Positions 15,177 through 21,409 of a stretch of DNA of 22,664 nucleotides are shown here, piece after piece (position 1 is the first letter of the stretch; each line of letters opens with the position of its first letter). The notes below the pieces were generated by a model that worked only from the letters and a program-made list of their open reading frames with translations, was not told where the DNA came from and did not search any database. The translations under genes were made by a program, and so were the position numbers. The DNA comes from RHKX01 sp964497825. Lineage in GTDB: Bacteria > Actinomycetota > Thermoleophilia > Solirubrobacterales > 70-9. The stretch covers positions 1 through 22,664 of the forward strand of contig CAZCFA010000043.1 in NCBI GenBank assembly GCA_964497825.1, read 5' to 3'.

Positions 15177-15206
15177 GCGGCAGCACGCATCGCGGAACGC
15201 TGCCGC
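15177..15206. promoter_or_regulatory. 8-bp inverted repeat: operator or terminator
   Basis: GCGGCAGC at 15177-15184 and GCTGCCGC at 15199-15206 are exact reverse complements separated by 14 bases. The element spans the -10/-35 spacer of the NTF2-like promoter and lies 21 bases past the DUF1697 stop. It could bind a dimeric repressor or form the DUF1697 terminator. Confidence 0.5.
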
Positions 15207-15226
15207 CGCGGTGGGCGGAGCAGGGC

Positions 15227-15766
15227 TCAGCCCGCCAGCTTCGCGGCGATGCCGGCGATCGTCCCGGCGGTCCGCATCGTCAGCGGCCCGACGAGCGTCT
15301 CGATCGCGTCGAGGTCGAGCTCCGACTCGAGCACGCCGCCGCTCGGCAGCCAGTGGATCTCGCGCTCGGCGACGAAGAGCGGGTCCTCGTCGGTGGCCAG
15401 GGAGCGGATCGTCCGCCGCTGCGCGGCGGTCGGGCGCTTCGCGAGCAGGGAGACCTGCAGCTTGCCGTCGGAGCCGGCGACGAGACCCTGGTCGAACGGC
15501 TCGAACGCGGCGATCGAGCGCAGCTCCGCCGCCGTCCGGAGGAAGGTCGGCACCTCGTAGCCGAGCGCCTCGGCGAGGCTCTCCTCGATCTCGGCGACGA
15601 GCTCGCCCTCGGCCCGCCGGGCGGTCTCGAAGATCACGTTGCCGCTGGCCCGGAAGGTCGTCACCGAGTCGAAGCCGAGCTCGCCGAAGGCCTCGCCGAG
15701 CTCGGCGTTGGTGATCCGGTGCCCGCCGACGTTCATCCCGCGCAGGAACGCGGCGTAGACGGCCAT
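15227..15766 (-). CDS. DUF1697 family protein
   Basis: A 179-residue protein with the family's characteristic opening, YAAFLRGMNVGGHRI, followed by LGEAFGELGFDSVTTFRASG and NVIFETA. The middle and C-terminal strands also fit (KLQVSLLAKRPTAAQ, then VAEREIHWLPSGGV). The usual family length is 170-185. No biochemical role is established for DUF1697, and I assign none. Its ATG shares one base with the TGA of the HMG-CoA-lyase-like gene upstream (TGATG), so it is translationally coupled and is the last gene of a three-gene unit. The functional tie to acyl-CoA chemistry is unknown. Confidence 0.9.
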   Translation of the reverse strand: MAVYAAFLRGMNVGGHRITNAELGEAFGELGFDSVTTFRASGNVIFETARRAEGELVAEIEESLAEALGYEVPTFLRTAAELRSIAAFEPFDQGLVAGSDGKLQVSLLAKRPTAAQRRTIRSLATDEDPLFVAEREIHWLPSGGVLESELDLDAIETLVGPLTMRTAGTIAGIAAKLAG

Positions 15767-16701
15767 CAGGCCCGGTGCCAGTCGACGGGCCCGGCGGTGA
15801 GCAGGTGGGCGCCGAGCGGCCGGCCGAGCAGCTCCTGGACCGCGCGCGAGGCGGCGAGCAGCGCCTCGAGGTCGATCCCGGTCTCGATGCCCATCTCGTG
15901 CAGCATCGAGACGAGGTCCTCGGTCGAGACGTTGCCGGTCGAGCCCGGCGGCACCGGGCAGCCGCCGAGCTCGCCGAAGCTCGACTCGAACGAGCTGACG
16001 CCGGCGCCGAGCGCGGCGAGCGCGTTGGCGAGCCCCTGCCCGCGCGTGTTGTGGAAGTGGGCGGTCAGCTCGACGCCGTCGAGGCGGTCGCGGGCGAGCG
16101 CGTAGAAGTCGGCGACCTGGCGCGGGTTCGCCATCCCGGTCGTGTCCCCGAAGCCGATCTCCTGGCAGCCCGCCTCGCGCAGCCGCTCGGCGATCTCGAG
16201 CACGCGATCGGCCGGCACCCGGCCTTCGTAGGGGCAGCCGAAGCTGGTCGCGATCACGCCCTCGCAGCGCAGCCCGGCCTCGCGGGCGCGGGCGAGCACC
16301 CGCATCAGCCCCTCGATCGACTCGGCGATCGAGCGGTTGACGTTGCGGCGGTTATGCGTCTCCGAGGCCGAGAGGAAGACGCTGATCTCGTCGAAGCCGC
16401 CGCGATGGGTGAGCGCGTTGTCGAGGCCGCGCTCGTTCGGGATCAGGACCGAGTAGGCGACGCCGTCGCGGCGCTCGAGCGCGAGCGCCTCGAGCACCTC
16501 GGCCCCGTCGGCGAGCTGGGGGATGACGTCGGCGCGGACGAACGAGGTGGCCTCGATCCGCCGCAGCCCGGCGTCGGCGAGCATTCCGATCAGCCGCACC
16601 TTGTCGGCGGTCGCGATCACCTCGGGCTCGTTCTGGAAGCCGTCGCGGGGCCCGACCTCGCGGATCCGCACCGCGTTCGGGTACTCGGCGGCGGCGCTCA
16701 T
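15766..16701 (-). CDS. hydroxymethylglutaryl-CoA lyase family protein
   Basis: A 311-residue TIM-barrel enzyme of the HMG-CoA lyase (DRE-TIM) family, which splits HMG-CoA into acetyl-CoA and acetoacetate, the last step of leucine breakdown. It starts with IREVGPRDGFQNEP, including the metal-site Arg19 and Asp20. IEATSFVR and SVLIPNERG follow. SVFLSASETHNRRNVNRS is the family's ASE/NxN segment. TAHFHNTRGQGLANA carries the two metal-binding His. FGELGGCPVPPGSTGN holds the catalytic Cys loop; the family's usual sequence is GLGGCPYAxGASGN, so the loop varies but keeps the Cys. The length is near the usual 300. ATG 16701 overlaps the thioesterase stop by four bases (ATGA). A related lyase with another 3-hydroxy-3-methylacyl-CoA substrate is possible. 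Confidence 0.87.
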   Translation of the reverse strand: MSAAAEYPNAVRIREVGPRDGFQNEPEVIATADKVRLIGMLADAGLRRIEATSFVRADVIPQLADGAEVLEALALERRDGVAYSVLIPNERGLDNALTHRGGFDEISVFLSASETHNRRNVNRSIAESIEGLMRVLARAREAGLRCEGVIATSFGCPYEGRVPADRVLEIAERLREAGCQEIGFGDTTGMANPRQVADFYALARDRLDGVELTAHFHNTRGQGLANALAALGAGVSSFESSFGELGGCPVPPGSTGNVSTEDLVSMLHEMGIETGIDLEALLAASRAVQELLGRPLGAHLLTAGPVDWHRA

Positions 16702-17123
16702 CGGCCCGGAACCTCGATCACCCGCCGCTGGTGGCTGCCGATGCCGATCGTGCGCTCGCCCTCGCGGACCGCGACCGCGAAGAACAGCTTGCGGCCGTCC
16801 TCGATCCGCTCGAGCCGCGCCGTCGTCGTGCAGGCGGCGCCCTCGGCGGCGGCGGCGACGTGCTTGACGCAGACCTCGAAGCCGACCGTGGCGCTGCCCT
16901 CGGGCAGGCGCTCGTAGGCGAGCACGGACGCGGTCCGCTCCATCATCGCGATCATCCCCGGCGTCGAGAGCACCGCGGCGCCGATCGTGCCGCCGACGTC
17001 GGTCAGCAGCGGACCCGCGACCGTGAACTCGTCGCTGCGCTCGATTCCCGGCTCGAGCGGGCCCGCGGCGCCGCCGTCGCGCTCGGGCCGGGGCAGCTCG
17101 GTGGGGTCGCCGGATCCGGGCAT
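16698..17123 (-). CDS. FlK-like hotdog acyl-CoA thioesterase
   Basis: A 141-residue hotdog-fold protein. The core reads VLSTPGMIAMMERTASVLAY, then LPEGSATVGFEVCVKHVAAA, and finally LERIEDGRKLFFAVAV. This is the pattern of FlK, the fluoroacetyl-CoA thioesterase of Streptomyces cattleya. The FlK catalytic residues Thr42, Glu50 and His76 correspond to Thr54, Glu62 and His88 here with identical spacing (8 and 26), so thioester hydrolysis is well supported. Fluoroacetyl-CoA itself is unlikely; most homologues act on unknown acyl-CoAs. The first 30 residues are Pro/Gly/Glu-rich and probably disordered. It is first in the operon with the lyase and DUF1697 and has a TAAGCT -10 element nine bases before ATG 17123, suggesting a leaderless mRNA. 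Confidence 0.82.
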   Translation of the reverse strand: MPGSGDPTELPRPERDGGAAGPLEPGIERSDEFTVAGPLLTDVGGTIGAAVLSTPGMIAMMERTASVLAYERLPEGSATVGFEVCVKHVAAAAEGAACTTTARLERIEDGRKLFFAVAVREGERTIGIGSHQRRVIEVPGR

Positions 17124-17132
17124 CGCCGGCTG

Positions 17133-17138
17133 AGCTTA
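17133..17138 (-). promoter_or_regulatory. -10 element of the thioesterase-lyase-DUF1697 operon
   Basis: TAAGCT on the minus strand fits TANNNT and ends nine bases before ATG 17123, the spacing of a leaderless transcript. No ribosome binding site lies in the nine bases. Confidence 0.5.
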
Positions 17139-17153
17139 GCCGCGACCGACCCT

Positions 17154-17159
17154 TAGACT
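17154..17159 (+). promoter_or_regulatory. -10 element of the F420 operon
   Basis: TAGACT fits TANNNT and ends ten bases before ATG 17170 of npdG, again close to leaderless spacing. With the element at 17133-17138 it makes a compact back-to-back promoter in a 46-bp gap. Confidence 0.5.
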
Positions 17160-17169
17160 GCGGCGCCCG

Positions 17170-17871
17170 ATGAGCGCCGAGCCCGCAGCCAGCCCCGTGC
17201 CGATCATCGGCGGCACCGGGGCGCTCGGCTACGGGCTCGCGGTCCGCTGGGCCGGGGCCGGGGTCGACGTCGTGATCGGCTCGCGCGACCCCGAGCGCGC
17301 CGCCGAGGCGGCGGCCAGGGTGCGCGCGGCGACCGGCAGCGAATCGGTCACGGGCCTCGGCAACGAGGAGGCTGCCGCGCAGGGCCCGATCGTCTTCCTC
17401 ACGGTTCCCTTTCGCGCCCACTCGGAGACGCTCAACAACCTCCGCTACGCGCTCGCCGCCGGTCAGATCCTGGTCGACTGCACGGTGCCGCTGGCGGCCG
17501 CGATCAGCGGCAAGGCGACGCGCTCGATCGGCGTCTGGCAGGGCTCGGCCGCCCAGCAGGCGCAGGAGATGGTCCCCGAGGGCGTCACCGTCGTCTCGGC
17601 CCTGCACACGGTCGGCGCGCCGACCCTCTCCGACCCCGAGGTGACGCTCGCCGAGGACGTCCTCGTCTGCGGCGACAAGAAGCGCGACAAGGCACCGGTG
17701 GCGCGGCTGATCGAGCGGATCGAGGGGCTGCGCGCGGTCAACGCCGGACCGCTCGAGATCGCCCGGATCGTCGAGCAGCTGACGCCGCTTCTGATCTCGA
17801 TCAACGTCCGCTACAAGGCGCACGCGGGCCTGCGGCTGACCGGGCTGCCCGACCTCGATCCCTGGGCGTGA
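17170..17871 (+). CDS. npdG: NADPH:coenzyme F420 oxidoreductase
   Basis: A 233-residue Rossmann enzyme that transfers hydride between NADP(H) and F420(H2), linking the F420 pool to NADPH. The nucleotide-binding loop is PIIGGTGALGYGLAVRWA (GGTGALG at 14-20), followed by VVIGSRDPERA, where Ser38 and Arg39 are placed to bind the NADP 2'-phosphate. VFLTVPFRAHSETLNN and ILVDCTVPL are the typical later strands. VVSALHTVGAPTLSDPEV and VLVCGDKKRDK lead to a C-terminal helix pair ending LISINVRYKAHAGLRLTGL, which is diagnostic for the FNO/NpdG family (about 220 residues). It opens the F420 operon and overlaps cofD by four bases (GTGA). Cytoplasmic. Direction in vivo, making or using F420H2, is not shown by sequence. 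Confidence 0.9.
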   Translation: MSAEPAASPVPIIGGTGALGYGLAVRWAGAGVDVVIGSRDPERAAEAAARVRAATGSESVTGLGNEEAAAQGPIVFLTVPFRAHSETLNNLRYALAAGQILVDCTVPLAAAISGKATRSIGVWQGSAAQQAQEMVPEGVTVVSALHTVGAPTLSDPEVTLAEDVLVCGDKKRDKAPVARLIERIEGLRAVNAGPLEIARIVEQLTPLLISINVRYKAHAGLRLTGLPDLDPWA

Positions 17872-18794
17872 GCTGCGTCGTCGTCCTCGCCGGCGGCACC
17901 GGCGGGGCGAAGCTCGCCGCCGGCATGCAGGCGGTCGTCGGCGCCGGGCTGACCGTGATCGCCAACAGCGGCGACGACGTCGAGGCGCTCGGCGTCCACG
18001 TCTCCCCCGATCCCGACCTCTGTACCTACTGGCTCGCCGGCCAGATCGACGCCGAGCGCGGCTGGGGGATCGCCGGCGACTCGTTCCGCGTCTTCGAGCG
18101 GCTGAAGGAGCTCGGCGCGCCGGGCTGGTTCGGGCTCTCCGACCTCGACCTCGCGACCTGCCTCGAGCGCCGGCGGCGGCTCGACGGGGGCGAGCGCCAG
18201 ACTTCGATCCAGGTCGACCTCGCCCGCGCGCTCGGGGTCGAGGCGACGGTGCTGCCGATGTGCGACGAGCCGGTGCGGACCCGCGTCCGCACGCCGGCGG
18301 GCTGGCGCGGGCTGCAGGAGTTCCTCGTTCGCGACGGCGGCGAGCCGGCGATCGAGGCGGTGGAGCTGGCCGGGATCGAGGACGCGCGGCCGACGGCCGA
18401 GATCGAGGCCGCGGTCGCCGCCGCCGGGGCGATCGTGATCGGCCCCTCGAACCCGATGATCTCGATCGGGCCGATCCTCGCCGTCCCCGGGATGCGCGAG
18501 CTGCTCGCCGCGGCGCCGGCGCCGGTGGTCGCGGTCAGCCCCTACGTCGGCGGCGAGGTGATCAAGGGCCCGACCGGCAAGTTCATCCGCGCCGCCGGCC
18601 ACGAGGACTCGGTCGCGGGAGTGATCGACGTCTACGCCGGCGTGATCGACGCGATCGTGATCGACGCCGGCGATCCCGCCCCCGATCCGGAGGCGATCTC
18701 CTCGACCCGGCTGCCGACGCTGATGAGCGACGGGCCGCGGCGCGGCGCGGTGGCGCGCGCGGTGCTCGACTACGCGACCGCGCTCGGCGGCTGA
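17868..18794 (+). CDS. cofD: 2-phospho-L-lactate (or PEP) transferase CofD/FbiA
   Basis: CofD transfers the phospholactyl-type moiety from the GDP-activated intermediate made by CofC onto Fo, giving F420-0 or dehydro-F420-0. The 308-residue protein fits the usual 305-330. The N-terminus VVVLAGGTGGAKLAAGM carries the Gly-rich loop at 9-16, followed by NSGDD at 33-37, DLCTYWLAGQID, and ERGWGIAGDS(FRVFERLK), a signature of the family. RLDGGERQTSIQV, AIVIGPSNPMISIGPIL and SPYVGGEVIKGPTGK complete the motif set. The GTG start at 17868 overlaps the npdG stop and implies translational coupling. The next gene, cofC, makes its substrate. Whether the substrate carries phospholactate or PEP cannot be read from the sequence by eye. 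Confidence 0.94.
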   Translation: MSCVVVLAGGTGGAKLAAGMQAVVGAGLTVIANSGDDVEALGVHVSPDPDLCTYWLAGQIDAERGWGIAGDSFRVFERLKELGAPGWFGLSDLDLATCLERRRRLDGGERQTSIQVDLARALGVEATVLPMCDEPVRTRVRTPAGWRGLQEFLVRDGGEPAIEAVELAGIEDARPTAEIEAAVAAAGAIVIGPSNPMISIGPILAVPGMRELLAAAPAPVVAVSPYVGGEVIKGPTGKFIRAAGHEDSVAGVIDVYAGVIDAIVIDAGDPAPDPEAISSTRLPTLMSDGPRRGAVARAVLDYATALGG

Positions 18795-18806
18795 GCGCCG
18801 CGGCCG

Positions 18807-19454
18807 ATGCGCGCGACCGCCGTGCTCCCGATCAAGCGCTTCGGCGCCGCCAAGAGCAGGCTCAGCGGCGCGATCGCCGCGTCCGATCGCGCCGAGCTCG
18901 CGGCGGCGATGCTGGCCGACGTGCTCGCCGCGCTCGGCCGCTGCGCGCGGCTCGACCGGGTGATCGTGGTCAGCGGCGAGCCGCGGGCGGTCACGGCCGC
19001 GGCGGCCGCCGGAGCCGAGCTGCTCGACGACCCCGACGACCGCGGGCACTCCGAGGCGGCGCGGCGCGGCGTCGCCGCCGCGCTCGCGGCCGGCGCCGGC
19101 TGCGCAGCGCTGCTGCCCGGCGACTGCCCGCTGCTCGACGCGGCCGAGCTCGACGCGGCCCTGGATGCGGTCGCGCCGGCGAGCGCGGCGGTGATCCCCG
19201 ACCGCCACGGCAGCGGCACGAACGGCCTGCTGCTGGCGCCGCCCGACGCGATCGCGCCGTCGTTCGGCCCCGGCAGCCGCGAGCGCCACCTCGGGCTCGC
19301 GCGGGCGGCGGGCCTCAGCGGCCGCGTCGCCGCGATTCCCTCGCTGGCGCTCGACCTCGACACGCCCGCCGACCTCGCGGCGCTGGCGCGGGCGCTGCGC
19401 GCTGAGCCCGACCGCGCCCCGGCGACGGCGCGGGCGCTGGAGTCGGTCTCGTGA
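18807..19454 (+). CDS. cofC: 2-phospho-L-lactate/PEP guanylyltransferase CofC/FbiD
   Basis: A 215-residue nucleotidyltransferase that joins GTP to 2-phospho-L-lactate or PEP for CofD. The N-terminus AVLPIKRFGAAKSRLSG is the GT-A loop with the Lys and Arg that bind GTP. RVIVVSGE is the second strand, and LLDDPDDRGHSEAARRG follows. LLPGDCPLLDAAEL holds the metal-binding Asp, VIPDRHGSGTNGLLL the substrate loop, and FGPGSRERHLGLARAAG with a final LDLDTPADLAAL complete the family pattern. The usual length is 200-225. ATG 18807 is 12 bases after the cofD stop with no clear ribosome binding site, so coupling or weak initiation is likely. Cytoplasmic and part of the F420 operon. Confidence 0.93.
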   Translation: MRATAVLPIKRFGAAKSRLSGAIAASDRAELAAAMLADVLAALGRCARLDRVIVVSGEPRAVTAAAAAGAELLDDPDDRGHSEAARRGVAAALAAGAGCAALLPGDCPLLDAAELDAALDAVAPASAAVIPDRHGSGTNGLLLAPPDAIAPSFGPGSRERHLGLARAAGLSGRVAAIPSLALDLDTPADLAALARALRAEPDRAPATARALESVS

Positions 19455-19551
19455 GATCGGCGCTCGCGGGCGGCGCCCGCCGGCCGCGCCCGGGCGCCGG
19501 CGCCCGCAACGATCCGATCAGCAGGCCGCCGGTTTCGTCCGGATCGGCGCG
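19455..19551. other. cofC-cofE spacer with two GC hairpins
   Basis: This is the only sizeable gap in the otherwise tightly packed operon. GCGGGC-GGC-GCCCGC is a 6-bp hairpin at 19466-19480, and 19491-19506 is a perfect 16-bp palindrome (CGGGCGCCGGCGCCCG). They may attenuate or process the transcript ahead of cofE, or simply reflect composition. Confidence 0.45.
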
Positions 19552-20298
19552 ATGAGCGCGCCGCTGGAGTTGATCGCGGTCGCGGGCGTGCCCGAGATCG
19601 CGAGCGGCGACGATCTCGCCGCGATCATCGCGCGCCTGGCTCCGCTCGCCGACGGCGACGTCGTCGCCGTCGCCCAGAAGGTCGTCTCGAAGGCCGAGGG
19701 CCGGCGCCGGCGCCTCGCCGAGGTGCGTCCCGGCGCCCGCGCCCGCGAGCTGGCGACGCGGCTCGGCAAGGACCCGGCGCTGGTCGAGCTGATCCTGCGC
19801 GAGAGCCGCAGGATCGTCCGCGCCGAGCGCGTGCTGATCGTCGAGACCGGCAGCGGCCTCGTCTGCGCCAACGCCGGCATCGACAGCTCGAACGCCGGCG
19901 CCGCGGGCGAGGTGCTGCTGCTACCCGCCGATCCTGACGGCTCGGCTCGGCGGCTGCGGGCGGCGCTCGCCGCCGCAACGGGGCTGCGGCTCGCGGTGGT
20001 GATCACCGATAGCTTCGGGCGGCCGTGGCGGGTCGGCCAGACCGAGGTCGCGATCGGCTGCGCCGGGATCGACCCGCTCGAGGACTGGCGCGGTCGCCGC
20101 GACCGCGACGGCCGCGAGCTGGCGGCGACCGAGATCGCGCTCGCCGACGAGATCGCCGCCGCCTCCGACCTCGTCCGCGACAAGGCGGCCGGGATCCCGG
20201 TCGCGATCGTGCGCGGCCTCGGCGACCGCGTCAGCCTCGACGACGGCCCCGGCGCCGCCGCCCTGCGCCGCGCCGAGGCTGAGGACCTGTTCCGCTGA
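19552..20298 (+). CDS. cofE: coenzyme F420-0:L-glutamate ligase CofE (no FMN reductase domain)
   Basis: CofE adds L-glutamates to F420-0 using GTP, first by an alpha-linked and then gamma-linked bonds. The 248 residues match archaeal stand-alone CofE. Motifs in order: VVAVAQKVVSKAEGRRRRL near 37-55, ILRESRRIVRAERVLIVET, VCANAGIDSSNAG at 104-116, a VVITDSFGRPWRVGQTEVAI stretch at 149-168 ending in GCAGI, and an AIVRGLGD-type end. Mycobacterial FbiB (about 450 residues) carries an extra C-terminal nitroreductase-like domain that reduces dehydro-F420-0. It is absent here, the stop comes right after the CofE domain, and no such gene is in the window. No ribosome binding site is obvious before ATG 19552. 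Confidence 0.92.
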   Translation: MSAPLELIAVAGVPEIASGDDLAAIIARLAPLADGDVVAVAQKVVSKAEGRRRRLAEVRPGARARELATRLGKDPALVELILRESRRIVRAERVLIVETGSGLVCANAGIDSSNAGAAGEVLLLPADPDGSARRLRAALAAATGLRLAVVITDSFGRPWRVGQTEVAIGCAGIDPLEDWRGRRDRDGRELAATEIALADEIAAASDLVRDKAAGIPVAIVRGLGDRVSLDDGPGAAALRRAEAEDLFR

Positions 20299-20300
20299 GA

Positions 20301-20354
20301 CCCGCGCGGGCGCCGGACGTTCCGTCCGTCCTGGCTGCCGCGGCCACGGGCCGC
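20301..20354. terminator. cluster of hairpins between convergent cofE and alcohol dehydrogenase
   Basis: The 69-bp gap holds three inverted repeats: the palindrome CCCGCGCGGG at 20301-20310, CGGACG-TTC-CGTCCG at 20314-20328, and GCGGCC-ACG-GGCCGC at 20340-20354. All lie between two convergent stop codons. A two-way terminator without a U-tract is the likely reading. Confidence 0.55.
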
Positions 20355-20367
20355 GCCGTCGCCGCGC

Positions 20368-21354
20368 TCAGCCCGCGATCTCGAGCACGGCCGAGCCCTC
20401 GACCCGGCCGGCGCGGAGCTCGTCGAGCGCTCGCGACGCTTCGCCCAGCGGGTAGGTGGTCACGGTCGGGGCCAGCCCGCGCTCGATCGCCAGCGGCAGG
20501 AACTCGAGGCCGTCGCGACGGGTCAGGTTGGCGACCGAGCGAATCGCGCGCTCGTGCCAGAGCAGCTCGTAGGGGAACGAGGGCAGGTCGGACATGTGGA
20601 TGCCGGCGCAGACAACGACGCCGCCGGGGCGGATCCGCGCCAGCGCCGCGGGCACGAGCTCGCCGGCCGGGGCGAAGATGATCGCCGCGTCGAGCTCGGC
20701 CGGAGGCTGCTCGGAGCTGCCGCCGGCCCAGACGGCGCCGAGCGAGCGGGCGAAGCGCTGCGTCTCGCCGTCGCCGTCGCGGGTGAACGCGAACGGCTCG
20801 CGCCCCTGCATGACCAGCAGCCCGCAGATCAGGTGCGCCGAGGAGCCGAAGCCGAACAGGCCGACGCGCTCGGCGTCGGCGCACATCCGCAGCGCCCGGT
20901 AGCCGATCAGCCCGGCGCACAGCAGCGGCGCCAGCGCGCTCGCGGCGGCGTCGCTTGCGAGCGGCAGCGCGTAGCGGGAGTCGACCGCGATCCGCTCGGC
21001 GTAGCCGCCGTCGCGGGTGTAGCCGTGGAAGCGGGCCCGCGGGCAGAGGTTCTCGCGGCCCTCGCGGCAGCGGTCGCACTCACCGCAGGTCCAGGCGAGC
21101 CAGGGGACGCCGACCCGCTGGCCGGGCTCGAGGCTGGCGCCGGCGCCGGCTGCGACGACCTCGCCAACCGCCTGGTGGCCGAGGATCAGCGGCAGCGCCG
21201 GGTCGGCGAGCTCGCCGTCGACCACGTGCAGATCGGTGCGGCAGACGCCGCAGGCCTCGACCGCGACGACGACCTCGCCGGGCCCCGGTTCGGGGTCGGA
21301 AAGCTCGCGCTCGCGCAGCGGCTCGCCGGGGGCGTCGAGGACGATCGCTCGCAT
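20368..21354 (-). CDS. zinc-dependent alcohol dehydrogenase family protein
   Basis: A 328-residue medium-chain dehydrogenase. Catalytic zinc ligands are Cys38 in ACGVCRTDLHVV and His60 in LILGHQAVGEVV; GHQ replaces the commoner GHE, as in the AdhA-like subfamily. The structural zinc site has all four Cys at 90, 93, 96 and 104 (TCGECDRCREGRENLC). The Rossmann loop is GLFGFGSSAHLI. The length fits the subfamily (325-345), and FHGYTRDGGYAE is typical of it. It probably interconverts alcohols and aldehydes with NAD(P); the substrate is unknown. ATG 21354 has GGGAGG just upstream. It lies 55 bp after the FbiC stop on the same strand, so it may be read with it. A role in F420 metabolism is not indicated by its sequence. 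Confidence 0.85.
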   Translation of the reverse strand: MRAIVLDAPGEPLRERELSDPEPGPGEVVVAVEACGVCRTDLHVVDGELADPALPLILGHQAVGEVVAAGAGASLEPGQRVGVPWLAWTCGECDRCREGRENLCPRARFHGYTRDGGYAERIAVDSRYALPLASDAAASALAPLLCAGLIGYRALRMCADAERVGLFGFGSSAHLICGLLVMQGREPFAFTRDGDGETQRFARSLGAVWAGGSSEQPPAELDAAIIFAPAGELVPAALARIRPGGVVVCAGIHMSDLPSFPYELLWHERAIRSVANLTRRDGLEFLPLAIERGLAPTVTTYPLGEASRALDELRAGRVEGSAVLEIAG

Positions 21355-21409
21355 GCCCCTCCCATGCCTCGATCACGCCGTCGCTAATCGCCGCGGCCGG
21401 CGGCGCCCC

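Noticed and set aside
15766..17823. The 685-codon reading that extends the HMG-CoA-lyase-like gene upstream
   Set aside because: Only the last 311 residues resemble a protein. The upstream part is antisense to npdG or out of frame with the thioesterase, and ATG 16701 overlaps the thioesterase stop as in a normal operon.
17811..19289. A 492-codon minus-strand open frame opposite cofD and cofC
   Set aside because: It is His/Asp/Arg-rich shadow translation. CofD and CofC are clear on the plus strand.
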